Virus record (IMG/VR): IMGVR_UViG_3300009068_000190
Coordinates: 1-23,950 of that record
Length of the DNA stretch: 23,950 nt
Direction: 5' to 3' (one strand)
Source of the DNA: a virus
Part shown: in pieces, positions 8,336 through 14,401 of the stretch
Numbering within the stretch: the first letter of the stretch is position 1
Layout of the letters: every line of letters starts with the position of its first letter
The notes under the pieces: generated by a model
The model's database searches: none
Seen by the model: only the letters and a program-made list of their open reading frames with translations
Told to the model about the DNA's origin: nothing
Translations under genes and position numbers: made by a program

Positions 8336-8343
8336 TATTTATA
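8336..8343 (-). promoter_or_regulatory. Late promoter of the cysteine-rich gene
   Basis: The leftward sequence is a perfect TATAAATA followed by TAATG, close to the extended T4 late consensus TATAAATACTATT. It lies 17 nt from the ATG, leaving a short leader. Confidence 0.75.
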
Positions 8344-8351
8344 CGCAAATA

Positions 8352-8382
8352 CAACAAAAACTCCCAAAAGGAGCTTTTGTTG
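8352..8382. terminator. Terminator downstream of the winged-helix gene
   Basis: CAACAAAA-A-CTCC pairs with GGAG-C-TTTTGTTG around a CAAAA loop, a 12-bp stem with one mismatch. Read leftward it is followed by a T-rich stretch. It separates the regulator gene from the late promoter of the cysteine-rich gene. Confidence 0.75.
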
Positions 8383-8401
8383 CTACAAACTTTACTAAAA
8401 T

Positions 8402-8638
8402 TTAACGAGACCGATTACGGACTACACGGTAGTACGAACGACCATTCTTTGTTTCACGAACTACAGTGTAGTTCATGTCAAAGCGATCAAAAGCCTCACG
8501 GAGATCATGCATCGTTGCGCGCATATTGGTAACACGGAAACGCTTGCGAGCCTCACCAGCGGTCAATGCAGTACCGCTGCGCATAAAATCAAACACTCTC
8601 TGAATCTTGGTCGGACGGTCAACAGTAGTAATTTCCAT
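8402..8638 (-). CDS. Small winged-helix / HTH-like protein
   Basis: From the ATG at 8638 the product is 78 residues. It has helices (TKIQRVFDFMRSG), then a turn-helix segment (LTAGEARKRFRVTNMRATMHDLREAF) that fits a winged-helix recognition unit, then two strands forming a basic wing (NYTVVRETKNGRSYYRVVRN). A DNA-binding regulatory role is likely, target unknown. Two upstream in-frame ATGs (8668 and 8689) exist. The -10 box of a consensus promoter overlaps the region between them and places the transcript start near 8660, so only the 8638 start is on the mRNA. That start also has a good ribosome site (AAAGGA). It is a single gene between its own promoter and terminator. Confidence 0.72.
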   Translation of the reverse strand: MEITTVDRPTKIQRVFDFMRSGTALTAGEARKRFRVTNMRATMHDLREAFDRFDMNYTVVRETKNGRSYYRVVRNRSR

Positions 8639-8668
8639 AAACTTTCCTTTCTTATAAGAAGTTGCCAT

Positions 8669-8696
8669 AATATACACCTTATAACTCATGTGTCAA
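8669..8696 (-). promoter_or_regulatory. Sigma70-type promoter of the winged-helix gene
   Basis: Leftward TTGACA (8696-8691) is a perfect -35. It is followed 16 bp later by TATATT (8674-8669), or 18 bp later by TATTAT (8672-8667). The predicted start near 8660 decides the start codon of the gene below it. Confidence 0.7.
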
Positions 8697-8703
8697 ACAA
8701 TTC

Positions 8704-8711
8704 CCTAAATA
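8704..8711 (+). promoter_or_regulatory. Late-type box before the metallopeptidase-like gene
   Basis: CCTAAATA matches the core TAAATA of the T4 late box. It lies 22 nt before the ATG at 8734, with an unusually strong ribosome site, GAAGGAGGG, between them. Confidence 0.5.
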
Positions 8712-8733
8712 ATTCTGACTGAAGGAGGGCCCT

Positions 8734-9333
8734 ATGGGACAGAGCAATCGTCAGTTCGTAAAATTTGTGAGGCAACATCTCGCACAATACGGTATGAAAC
8801 TTATTATTGGCCGTGGAAAGCATGTAAATACAGATGGTTTCCGTTGTTCTGGCTATTTTGATGAATCTGGCAAGGCTATTGCCGTAGCAGGCAAAGCAAA
8901 TGAATTTATGCAGGTTCTGGTGCATGAATATTGTCATTTTTTGCAATATATAAACAGCTCTAAAATTTATAACAAATCCTATGAAGCATCTTATATTGTG
9001 GATGCTTGGTTGAAAGGCAAAAATTATCCTCTTAAAAAGGTAAAACGCGCTTTTTTTATTGTACGTGCCATGGAGAGAGACTGTGAAAGACGAGCCATGA
9101 AGATCATCAAAGACTTCAATCTAGCGATTAACAGCAAAATGTACGCAAAACGAGCCCATGTGTACATCTACAGTCACTTTTTGATGGAAAAAACTCGTAA
9201 ATTTCACTCATACAAGCGAAATCCATACTATAGCAAGTATGTTTTGAAGATTATGCCATCAAATATGGCTGTTTTGAGTCATAAAACAATCCCACCGAAG
9301 GTTTATTCGGTGTTAGAATCGTTTACAATTTGA
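8734..9333 (+). CDS. HExxH metallopeptidase-like protein
   Basis: The 199-residue product contains H64-E-Y-C-H68 inside a hydrophobic helix (FMQVLVHEYCHFLQYI), the classic zincin zinc-binding helix. A later helix has acidic candidates for the third ligand (RAMERDCERRAMKI, about residues 112-125). The N-terminal part (about 10-50) is a small alpha/beta region with GRGKHVNTDGFRCSGYFD. The C-terminal half is basic and aromatic. No signal peptide is present, so it probably acts in the cytoplasm or virion. Substrate is unknown, and it could be an inactive zincin-fold protein. It overlaps the end of the facing gene by 31 bp. A strong Shine-Dalgarno supports this start. Confidence 0.7.
   Translation: MGQSNRQFVKFVRQHLAQYGMKLIIGRGKHVNTDGFRCSGYFDESGKAIAVAGKANEFMQVLVHEYCHFLQYINSSKIYNKSYEASYIVDAWLKGKNYPLKKVKRAFFIVRAMERDCERRAMKIIKDFNLAINSKMYAKRAHVYIYSHFLMEKTRKFHSYKRNPYYSKYVLKIMPSNMAVLSHKTIPPKVYSVLESFTI
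9293..9312. terminator. Hairpin in the convergent overlap (weak terminator candidate)
   Basis: CACCGAA pairs perfectly with TTCGGTG around a 6-nt loop, inside the overlapping 3' ends of two facing genes. Read leftward, a T-rich stretch (TTGTTTT) follows after a few bases. The position suits termination, but the tail is imperfect. Confidence 0.4.
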
Positions 9334-9668
9334 GATTTTAGATATTTTGATACAAATTTTGTAAATGGTTGTTCGCCATATGGCCAACGATCATTTTTAT
9401 CCATAAATCCATAGTGCACCAGGGCATCTATGTACTCTTCAAGCATTTTTAAGGTTACATCATCAATATTCCACTTGATGTTGTCGTCTTCATTTACTGC
9501 TGGATTTTCAGCAGCATTATGTTCTGCGACAGCAAGGTCGGATATCTTTGCAAGATTGCCAAGAATTTCCAGTGATTTGGCGCATTGATAAAAAAGATCC
9601 TTTTTGACGGGATCTTCTTCTTTGCGAGCCAAGTTGCGAATTTCGTAAACTAGCTCTGGGATTTTCAT
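9303..9668 (-). CDS. Unidentified phage protein, mostly helical
   Basis: This 121-residue acidic protein begins with an amphipathic helical half (PELVYEIRNLARKEEDPVKKDLFYQCAKSLEIL). It continues through an Asn/Glu-rich linker (NAAENPAVNEDDN) to a second helical half ending in a basic segment (TKFVSKYLKSQIV). No known motif is recognised. A strong ribosome site (AAGGAG) precedes the ATG. It ends the long leftward cluster that begins near 11987 and overlaps the metallopeptidase-like gene by 31 bp. The modest size and acidic composition fit an accessory phage protein, but function is unknown. Confidence 0.65.
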   Translation of the reverse strand: MKIPELVYEIRNLARKEEDPVKKDLFYQCAKSLEILGNLAKISDLAVAEHNAAENPAVNEDDNIKWNIDDVTLKMLEEYIDALVHYGFMDKNDRWPYGEQPFTKFVSKYLKSQIVNDSNTE

Positions 9669-9678
9669 TTGTAACTCC

Positions 9679-10041
9679 TTAACTTAACGTTAGAAGATAC
9701 TTGGTTTGTTGTACCACTCCAAGCATCTCGTCTCGTATATTTAACAGTTCTGTCTGAGACTCATCTATTTCTTTTGGAAGTTCATTCATCAAATAATCTT
9801 CAAAAGAATTCAATACTTGATTTGCAGTGGTGCGATACGGACCATTGAGTTGAAGCTCGCTGATTTGTTTCAGTTCTTCCTTGCCCAGAGCACCCATATA
9901 GGTCTCGGCAAAGGTATCTAAAAGACCATCAATGGCTTCATATGCCTTTCCTAGTGCTTTGTGTGCGGCATAGGATTTAGTACCCCAGTGATGAAGTCTA
10001 ATTTCGTTTTCAAAATTTAAAATAGTTTTAATGCAAGACAT
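9679..10041 (-). CDS. Dps / ferritin-like four-helix protein
   Basis: This 120-residue helical protein has the pattern of the first half of Dps/ferritin proteins: H17-H18-W-x-T-x-x-Y-x-x-H27, then Y-E-A-I-D-x-L-L-D42-x-x-x-E46. In Dps these positions carry the di-iron ferroxidase ligands (H, H, D, E). Phages carry small uncharacterised proteins of this type. The remaining helices (about 52-120) are less distinctive. Possible roles are iron or peroxide handling, or a structural four-helix bundle. It is too short for a full Dps (about 160 residues), so a 12-subunit cage is not assured. Its ATG shares one base with the upstream stop codon, implying coupled translation. Confidence 0.62.
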   Translation of the reverse strand: MSCIKTILNFENEIRLHHWGTKSYAAHKALGKAYEAIDGLLDTFAETYMGALGKEELKQISELQLNGPYRTTANQVLNSFEDYLMNELPKEIDESQTELLNIRDEMLGVVQQTKYLLTLS

Positions 10042-10256
10042 TAATATTTCCTGTGTTTGTGTTCTTGTGAAAAAGTTATAAAATCTTCTGGTACATCTTC
10101 TGGATTTCGTTCAGCTCTTTTCTGTGCCTTACGATATTCAGGGTCGGTTAGAAGGAGAGGGGTCACCTCTCCTGTAGAATCTAAATGAGCCACAAAATAA
10201 TAACTGGCACATTCATTTGGTTTTTTCTTTTTATTTTGAATTTTACCTCGTGCCAT
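10041..10256 (-). CDS. Small basic phage protein, unidentified
   Basis: From the ATG at 10256 the product is 71 residues, beginning MARGKIQNKKKKPNE and containing many Lys, Arg and Glu residues. A short core (YYFVAHLDSTGEVTPLLLT) looks beta-hairpin-like, and the tail is helical and basic. The function is not recognised. An upstream in-frame TTG (10280) would overlap the previous gene and is unlikely. The ATG choice is supported by an ACTAAATA late-type box that ends exactly 5 nt before it, but there is no ribosome site, so a leaderless mRNA is predicted. It is coupled to the Dps-like gene by a TAATG overlap. Confidence 0.62.
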   Translation of the reverse strand: MARGKIQNKKKKPNECASYYFVAHLDSTGEVTPLLLTDPEYRKAQKRAERNPEDVPEDFITFSQEHKHRKY

Positions 10257-10261
10257 AAAAA

Positions 10262-10269
10262 TATTTAGT
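10262..10269 (-). promoter_or_regulatory. Late-type box with leaderless spacing
   Basis: Leftward ACTAAATA is followed by five T residues and the ATG at 10256. If it works like the T4 late box (about -13 to -6), the transcript begins at the A of AUG. Confidence 0.5.
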
Positions 10270-10272
10270 TGA

Positions 10273-10917
10273 TTAAGCAACTGCGTAATCGACTGTAATT
10301 GTGCCTAAAACTGTTCCAGTTGTAATATTAGTAACAATCAATGATCCAGTACCAGATGATGTTGCAGCGGGTGCAATACCCACAGCCAAAGTATCATTGG
10401 CAGTAATTGTAAATGGTGTACTGTATGTAGTTAATCCTACAACACCACCTAAAATATTATTTTTAGCATATAAAAGATTGGGAGCAGTTCCGGTTCCAGT
10501 AATTGTAGATGTTATAGATATCGTAATTGTAGGAGTACTTTCTGCAAAAATAAATTGAACTCTATTAGTAGCGGAACTAGGCAATACCACTGGTCCAGAT
10601 GATGAAGCAAATTTATTTCCAGTACTCGTAATTTGTGGAGAACTTAAATTTCCCCAAGTTGTTGGAGAAAGAGTAAGGGCAGCATAAAGATTTGCAACTC
10701 CAGTTTCATTAGTAACGTCGTAATCCATCATAGCAAATTGGTCTTGAAATACTATGTTTGACATTACCATACCATTATTGGTGTTGACCCACATTTGTAG
10801 GTTGTCGTCCCAACTAAAGGGTCCCATTGGTGTGGTAATATTTTTTTGACCAGACCCCGATACTATTTGACTAGTCATCGAAGTAAAAAAGTTATTCATT
10901 GTATTTTTTACGCCCAT
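10273..10917 (-). CDS. Putative virion protein with shared N-terminal tag
   Basis: The product has 214 residues. Residues 1-16 (MGVKNTMNNFFTSMTS) closely match the start of the next gene upstream (MGAKETMNSFFNSINS), so the two share an N-terminal tag. Residues 31-60 (PMGPFSWDDNLQMWVN, then NGMVMSN) are a Trp-containing beta segment that I associate with small phage structural proteins. The rest (70-214) is Thr/Ser/Ile/Gly-rich beta sequence without charges, as in a decoration or fibre domain. A TCTAAATA box and an AAGGA ribosome site precede the start. It lies within the leftward cluster. The exact role is unknown. Confidence 0.65.
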   Translation of the reverse strand: MGVKNTMNNFFTSMTSQIVSGSGQKNITTPMGPFSWDDNLQMWVNTNNGMVMSNIVFQDQFAMMDYDVTNETGVANLYAALTLSPTTWGNLSSPQITSTGNKFASSSGPVVLPSSATNRVQFIFAESTPTITISITSTITGTGTAPNLLYAKNNILGGVVGLTTYSTPFTITANDTLAVGIAPAATSSGTGSLIVTNITTGTVLGTITVDYAVA

Positions 10918-10931
10918 ATGATTCCTTATAA

Positions 10932-11291
10932 TTATTTAGATAATTTAAATAACTTTTTAAGTTTGTCAAAAAAAGATTGATTTAACTCATTATTAACTAT
11001 AGTTAAACTATTTTCCAATATTTTAATATTTTCATTAATTTTATTAATTTCTGTTATTAATTCTTGAATTTGTTTATTATTATTTTTATCAGTTTCTTTA
11101 ACTTCATTTAATTGATATATTACATCATTAATTACATTTTTTGTATTAATAAAATCATCTGTTAATCTTTGAACATGTAAATAAAATGAATCATTTACTT
11201 GTTTTTTAGTAAATGATTCATTAATAAACACTGGATTTGTTTCAGAATTTATAGAATTAAAAAATGAATTCATTGTTTCTTTTGCGCCCAT
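10932..11291 (-). CDS. Coiled-coil protein with shared N-terminal tag
   Basis: The product has 119 residues. After the tag MGAKETMNSFFNSI (residues 1-14, shared with the next gene) it has a short polar stretch. A long heptad-rich coiled coil follows from about residue 35 to 105 (KNVINDVIYQLNEVKE, IQELITEINKINENIKILENSL), then a basic, Phe-rich C-terminus (FFDKLKKLFKLSK). This suggests a rod that links two partners, for example a virion or scaffold component. A GAGGT ribosome site supports the start. The gene sits between the deaminase-like gene and the tagged beta protein. No enzymatic role is seen. Confidence 0.65.
   Translation of the reverse strand: MGAKETMNSFFNSINSETNPVFINESFTKKQVNDSFYLHVQRLTDDFINTKNVINDVIYQLNEVKETDKNNNKQIQELITEINKINENIKILENSLTIVNNELNQSFFDKLKKLFKLSK
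10933..10940 (-). promoter_or_regulatory. Late-type box of the tagged virion gene
   Basis: Leftward TCTAAATA overlaps the stop codon of the upstream gene and lies 15 nt from the ATG at 10917, with AAGGA between them. Confidence 0.5.
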
Positions 11292-11297
11292 ATTACC

Positions 11298-11675
11298 TCA
11301 TTTGTTACAAACTATACCATCATTATTAGTATAATAGATTTGATGAAATATTTCTCCACACCATTTATCACATACAGGGCATGGCTTAGAATTTCTAAAA
11401 TCTCCAAATCTATTGAATCTAAAATTCAACAAAACCAACTTTTCTCCTCGTAGACTCTTTGGAACTTTTCTGTATGCATCCAATTCAGAATGCATATCTG
11501 CACAACGATATCCCAAACGCACAGTATCGGGGTGGGTCTTAAAAACATTTTGACCCACCGCGATAATCTTGCGCTTATAGATGATCAAAGATATGTGTTT
11601 CTTTTGTCTTTCCATTGCCATCGACAGTGGCTTGGCAATCGGAAGATAATTTTCAATCACATGATCTATATTCAT
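11298..11675 (-). CDS. Cytidine-deaminase-like zinc enzyme
   Basis: The 125-residue product has both halves of the deaminase zinc site in the right order: H62-S-E64-L-D-A (ligand plus catalytic Glu) and P-C99-P-V-C102 (two Cys ligands). Before these lies the usual strand pair (HISLIIYKRKIIAVGQN), and between them LVLLNFRFNRFGD. Members act on cytidine, dCMP or related bases. The short length and variant HSE instead of HAE mean the substrate cannot be told from sequence. In a T4-like phage, deamination of dCMP towards dUMP and dTMP would be the simplest role. It starts three bases after the Sm-like gene, in the same leftward cluster. Confidence 0.75.
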   Translation of the reverse strand: MNIDHVIENYLPIAKPLSMAMERQKKHISLIIYKRKIIAVGQNVFKTHPDTVRLGYRCADMHSELDAYRKVPKSLRGEKLVLLNFRFNRFGDFRNSKPCPVCDKWCGEIFHQIYYTNNDGIVCNK

Positions 11676-11678
11676 ATT

Positions 11679-11987
11679 TTACAACGTCAGCTTCAGTCCA
11701 CCCGTCTTATCAACGGCCTTGGACGGAGTAACGAGTCCTTTATTGAGACTGGAATCATACTGAGTCTTGAGTTCATCAAGAGGCTCAACAGTAAAAGCAA
11801 TAAAGGTCTTGGGAATAGTTATACCCTTAGAAGCCTTGCTGTACATAAGCCAAGGCATCAAACCAATATTGCCTTCGCCTACTGGAATAAGAATAGCTGG
11901 ATCTTTGAGAAGCCAAGAATCACCTTGATCTTCAAATCGTGCGAGAATTTCTTCACCGGAGTTTAGTCTAAATAGTTTTACGTTCAT
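11679..11987 (-). CDS. Sm-like (LSm) phage protein
   Basis: This 102-residue protein opens with VKLFRLNSGEEILARFEDQGDSWLLKDPA, the strand-turn-strand pattern of the Sm fold. GLMPWLMYSK and ITIPKTFIAFTVEP follow as the Sm2-like half, which fits small LSm-like proteins common in T4-like marine phages. LSm proteins usually bind RNA as rings, so a role in RNA handling is inferred. The start has an AAAGGA ribosome site, and a strong extended -10 promoter lies just upstream. It is the first gene of the leftward cluster that runs down to 9303. Codon use is slightly more G+C-rich than the virion genes. Confidence 0.65.
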   Translation of the reverse strand: MNVKLFRLNSGEEILARFEDQGDSWLLKDPAILIPVGEGNIGLMPWLMYSKASKGITIPKTFIAFTVEPLDELKTQYDSSLNKGLVTPSKAVDKTGGLKLTL

Positions 11988-12008
11988 ATGTTTCCTTTAC
12001 AGGGTTTT

Positions 12009-12036
12009 ATTATAGCAGGTATTTTAACAATAGCAA
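12009..12036 (-). promoter_or_regulatory. Extended -10 sigma70 promoter for the leftward cluster
   Basis: Leftward TTGCTA (12036-12031), a 16-bp spacer ending TGC, then TATAAT (12014-12009) give a TGnTATAAT extended -10. The predicted start is about 14 nt before the ATG at 11987. Confidence 0.75.
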
Positions 12037-12047
12037 GTAACAATAAT

Positions 12048-12680
12048 ATGAAATCATTTCAACAATTTTTAATTGAAGGCTCTGAACAAATGCAATGTGA
12101 TATTAATGGTATTTGCAAAGTAATAAAAGAATATGAATCTGCAGGTAATGAACAAAAAATTCTTTCTATCTATAAAGATAACAAAGGTTTATCAACAATT
12201 GGTCATGGACATTTAGTTACTCCAAAATCTTCAAAGATATTTTCTGAATTAAATATCAGTCCTGATATTTTAAGTGGCAAAGGAAAACTTACACCAGAAC
12301 AAGCAGATAAATTACTTGAAAGAGATGTAAATGATCGCTTACCTCAAGTTAAAAAATTAGTTCCTAAATTTGGTGAATATTCTCCAGAACTACAAGCCCA
12401 ACTTACCTCTGAACATTTTAGAGGTATGTTAGGAAAATCTCCTAGCGCTATTAAAAAATTAAGCGCAGGAGACTTTTCTGGTGCAGCAACAGAATATTTA
12501 AATGCTAAAGATTATAGAGAATCTGTAAGAGACAAAACTGGTATTGCACCAAGAATGCAAAAACTTGCAGATGCAATCAAAACGGAACCAGAACGTCAGA
12601 AGAAACGTCAGCAATCTTCTCTTCAAACCAATCAGGCACCTCAGTCGCCTTCCACTTCGCAAACGCTGCCTTCTCGTTAA
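12048..12680 (+). CDS. T4-lysozyme-family (GH24) protein with a capsid-targeting-like N-terminus
   Basis: The 210-residue product hydrolyses peptidoglycan by family. The GH24 catalytic signature is E30 (EYESAG), D44 (IYKDNKG) and T50 (LSTIGHGH), with the same 6-residue D-to-T spacing as T4 lysozyme D20/T26. LTPEQADKLLERDV matches the T4 ITKDEAEKLFNQDV helix. Residues 1-11, MKSFQQFLIE-G, closely match the T4 internal-protein capsid-targeting sequence MKTYQEFIAE-A, including a possible prohead-protease site after E10. This suggests packaging in the head rather than use as a free endolysin. An in-frame TTG-type extension to 11988 is less likely. After about residue 178 the tail is Gln/Ser-rich and overlaps the facing gene by 104 bp. 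Confidence 0.85.
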   Translation: MKSFQQFLIEGSEQMQCDINGICKVIKEYESAGNEQKILSIYKDNKGLSTIGHGHLVTPKSSKIFSELNISPDILSGKGKLTPEQADKLLERDVNDRLPQVKKLVPKFGEYSPELQAQLTSEHFRGMLGKSPSAIKKLSAGDFSGAATEYLNAKDYRESVRDKTGIAPRMQKLADAIKTEPERQKKRQQSSLQTNQAPQSPSTSQTLPSR

Positions 12681-13140
12681 TATAATAACTGCGATAAGCA
12701 ACTACTGCATTTTCATTCTTATATTGTTCTGGCATTGCCTGAACAAAAGTAGTCAGCTTACCTTTGGGCAAATTAACAGGGCAGTCATACAATTCATTCA
12801 ACAACATAGATTCCATTGAATGAACTTTGCTGTACCGCCGAGTGTATTCCTTGCACAGAGCATATGCATGTTTCCAAAGCCAAAGATAATTTTCTGAAGT
12901 AGTACGGGTCCAAATATTGCATGGATGATTAATCATTGCAGCCTTGCAAATATTCTTCTTTGTGCAAACATGAGTGGTGTATCTACGTTTGCCAGTGTTA
13001 ACTTCTAAGGGATCACCATCCAAAACATGATGGGCAGTTGAAAGCAACTGGCAAGATTCAAGAATCATTTTTACAACGTGCTTGTCGCACATCATACGAG
13101 CAGAAGTAGCGGCATCATTGTCCAAAACAAAAATGTTCAT
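12577..13140 (-). CDS. Conserved phage protein of the MNIFVLD / CDKHVVKM type
   Basis: The 187-residue product has the pattern of a widespread phage family: MNIFVLDNDA at the start, then CDKHVVKMILESCQLLSTAHH, NHPCNIWTRTTSENYLWLW, EYTRRYSKVHSME, TFVQAMPEQYKNENAVVAYRSYY and a final FAKWK. Such proteins are sometimes labelled pyrimidine-dimer DNA glycosylase-like. I have only weak memory of that label and see no clear T4 DenV similarity, so activity is left open. The many conserved His, Cys, Trp and Asn residues suggest an enzyme. Its ATG overlaps the GMP reductase stop (ATGA), so translation is coupled. Its 3' end overlaps the lysozyme gene by 104 bp. Confidence 0.7.
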   Translation of the reverse strand: MNIFVLDNDAATSARMMCDKHVVKMILESCQLLSTAHHVLDGDPLEVNTGKRRYTTHVCTKKNICKAAMINHPCNIWTRTTSENYLWLWKHAYALCKEYTRRYSKVHSMESMLLNELYDCPVNLPKGKLTTFVQAMPEQYKNENAVVAYRSYYINEKAAFAKWKATEVPDWFEEKIADVSSDVLVPF

Positions 13141-14174
13141 ATTTCGTGATTCTCAAAAATATTGTTTATAGTACGATTGACCTTAACCATTGTACCACGC
13201 GAATACAAGTCAGGCAAGTTAAAAGCACCAACATACGAACAAGCAGAGCGCAATCCACCAAGAATTTCTTGAACGGTGTGATGTACAGATCCACGATAAG
13301 GTACTTCCACAGTGCGGCCCTCGGAAGCACGGTAATCCTTAAGTCCGCCATTATATTTTTCATTTGCGGTTTTGCTGGACATACCATAATGAAGCATCGT
13401 GAGTGATGCATTATTATTGGAGTGACGAATTTCTCCACCACACTCGTCATGGCCTGCAAAAGCACCTCCAGCCATAACAAATGCAGCCCCAGCCACAAAA
13501 GACTTAGCAAAATCACCGGGATGTACAATTCCGCCATCAGATACGATCCCAATACCTAACGCTGTTGCGGTTTCCACACACTCTATGACCGCTGAGAGTT
13601 GGGGATATCCCACTCCTGCTACTCTGCGTGTCAGGCACATCGATCCCGATCCGATTCCCACTTTTACTAGGTCGGCTCCAGCATCTGACAATGCCACGAC
13701 CCCCTCTGGGGTTACTATATTCCCTGCAATCAATATTGACTTCGGCCATTTCTGTCTCACTTTCTTTACAAAGTTATGAAATTCTCTCATATAACCATTT
13801 GCAACATCAACACAAACAAAAGTTGGATCATTGATATTTGCACTATCAACAAACAATTTACTTTCGGGATCCAAACCCAAAGTCAATGACACATATTTTT
13901 CTTTGTCTGGATAACTAGTGGCAAAAGTAACATAATATTCACCACCCTTCTTCAAACAAGTAATCATCTTGTAATCTGACAATACAAGAGCCATCTGATG
14001 TGTTCCAACAGTGGACATGTTTGCTGCCATTACTGGAATACCATTCCAAGAAGATCCACAATTAAAAGTAGTACCAACTTCAAGATTTACATCTTTGCGA
14101 GACTTAACATCTGAAAGTCTTGGTACAATAAGTGCGTCTGAATAATCTAGTTTTGGTTCATAGTTTACAATCAT
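13137..14174 (-). CDS. guaC: GMP reductase
   Basis: The enzyme converts GMP to IMP with NADPH, releasing ammonia. The product is 345 residues (E. coli GuaC 347) and aligns along its whole length: LDYSDALIVPRLS at the start, GIPVMAANMSTVGT, VCVDVANGY, GADLVKVGIGSGSMC with the catalytic Cys at residue 180, GVGYPQLSAVIEC, VSDGGIVHPGDFAKSF, FVMAGGAFAGHDECGGEI, YGMSSKTAN, and EILGGLRSACSYVGA at the C-terminus. GuaC rather than IMP dehydrogenase is indicated by these motifs and the absence of CBS domains. The ATG at 14174 fits the family start. It is followed by a gene coupled through an ATGA overlap. A central segment (about 13545-13745) has markedly more G+C-rich codons than the flanks. Confidence 0.93.
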   Translation of the reverse strand: MIVNYEPKLDYSDALIVPRLSDVKSRKDVNLEVGTTFNCGSSWNGIPVMAANMSTVGTHQMALVLSDYKMITCLKKGGEYYVTFATSYPDKEKYVSLTLGLDPESKLFVDSANINDPTFVCVDVANGYMREFHNFVKKVRQKWPKSILIAGNIVTPEGVVALSDAGADLVKVGIGSGSMCLTRRVAGVGYPQLSAVIECVETATALGIGIVSDGGIVHPGDFAKSFVAGAAFVMAGGAFAGHDECGGEIRHSNNNASLTMLHYGMSSKTANEKYNGGLKDYRASEGRTVEVPYRGSVHHTVQEILGGLRSACSYVGAFNLPDLYSRGTMVKVNRTINNIFENHEI

Positions 14175-14182
14175 GACCAACA

Positions 14183-14210
14183 ATAATAACACAGTATGAC
14201 TATTGGTCAA
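14183..14210 (-). promoter_or_regulatory. Candidate promoter of guaC
   Basis: Leftward TTGACC (14210-14205), a 16-bp spacer ending in TG-t, and TATTAT (14188-14183) give a -35 with an extended -10. Eight bases separate the -10 from the ATG, so the leader would be one or two nucleotides. Only a weak ribosome site (GTTGG) is present. Confidence 0.55.
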
Positions 14211-14213
14211 TAA

Positions 14214-14387
14214 TTATTTTGACTCTTCTATTCTTTTTACTGCATCCCGGAGACTTAACATTTTATTTGCTAATTCTTTAGATGTAATTTTATCCCGAAG
14301 ATAATCTTCATATTTCGAAAGAATAATCTTCGCTTCTCGGAAAAGGATTGCATGTAAATGATCAAAACTTTTGGAATCATTCGACAT
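14214..14387 (-). CDS. Small helical protein, 57 residues
   Basis: An ATG at 14387 opens a 57-codon frame to TAA at 14214-14216. The product (MSNDSKSFDHLHAILFREAK at the start, then KYEDYLRDKIT, KELANKMLSLRDAVKRIEES) is strongly helical and charged, like a small regulatory or adaptor protein. It fills the space between guaC and the SH3-barrel gene with the same orientation as both. A late-type AATAAATA box ends 6 nt before the ATG, and there is no ribosome site, so the mRNA would be leaderless or nearly so. No family is recognised. Confidence 0.6.
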   Translation of the reverse strand: MSNDSKSFDHLHAILFREAKIILSKYEDYLRDKITSKELANKMLSLRDAVKRIEESK

Positions 14388-14393
14388 CAATAT

Positions 14394-14401
14394 TATTTAT
14401 T
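14394..14401 (-). promoter_or_regulatory. Late-type box of the 57-residue gene
   Basis: Leftward AATAAATA followed by ATATT resembles the extended T4 late consensus (TATAAATACTATT). It overlaps the stop codon of the upstream gene and lies 6 nt before the ATG. Confidence 0.55.

Noticed and set aside
11988-12047. Upstream extension of the lysozyme frame
   Set aside because: It crosses the promoter of the divergent gene, and the ATG at 12048 starts exactly at the capsid-targeting-like sequence.
13166-13749. Additional leftward frames inside guaC
   Set aside because: They lie in the wrong frame within the well-aligned GMP reductase.
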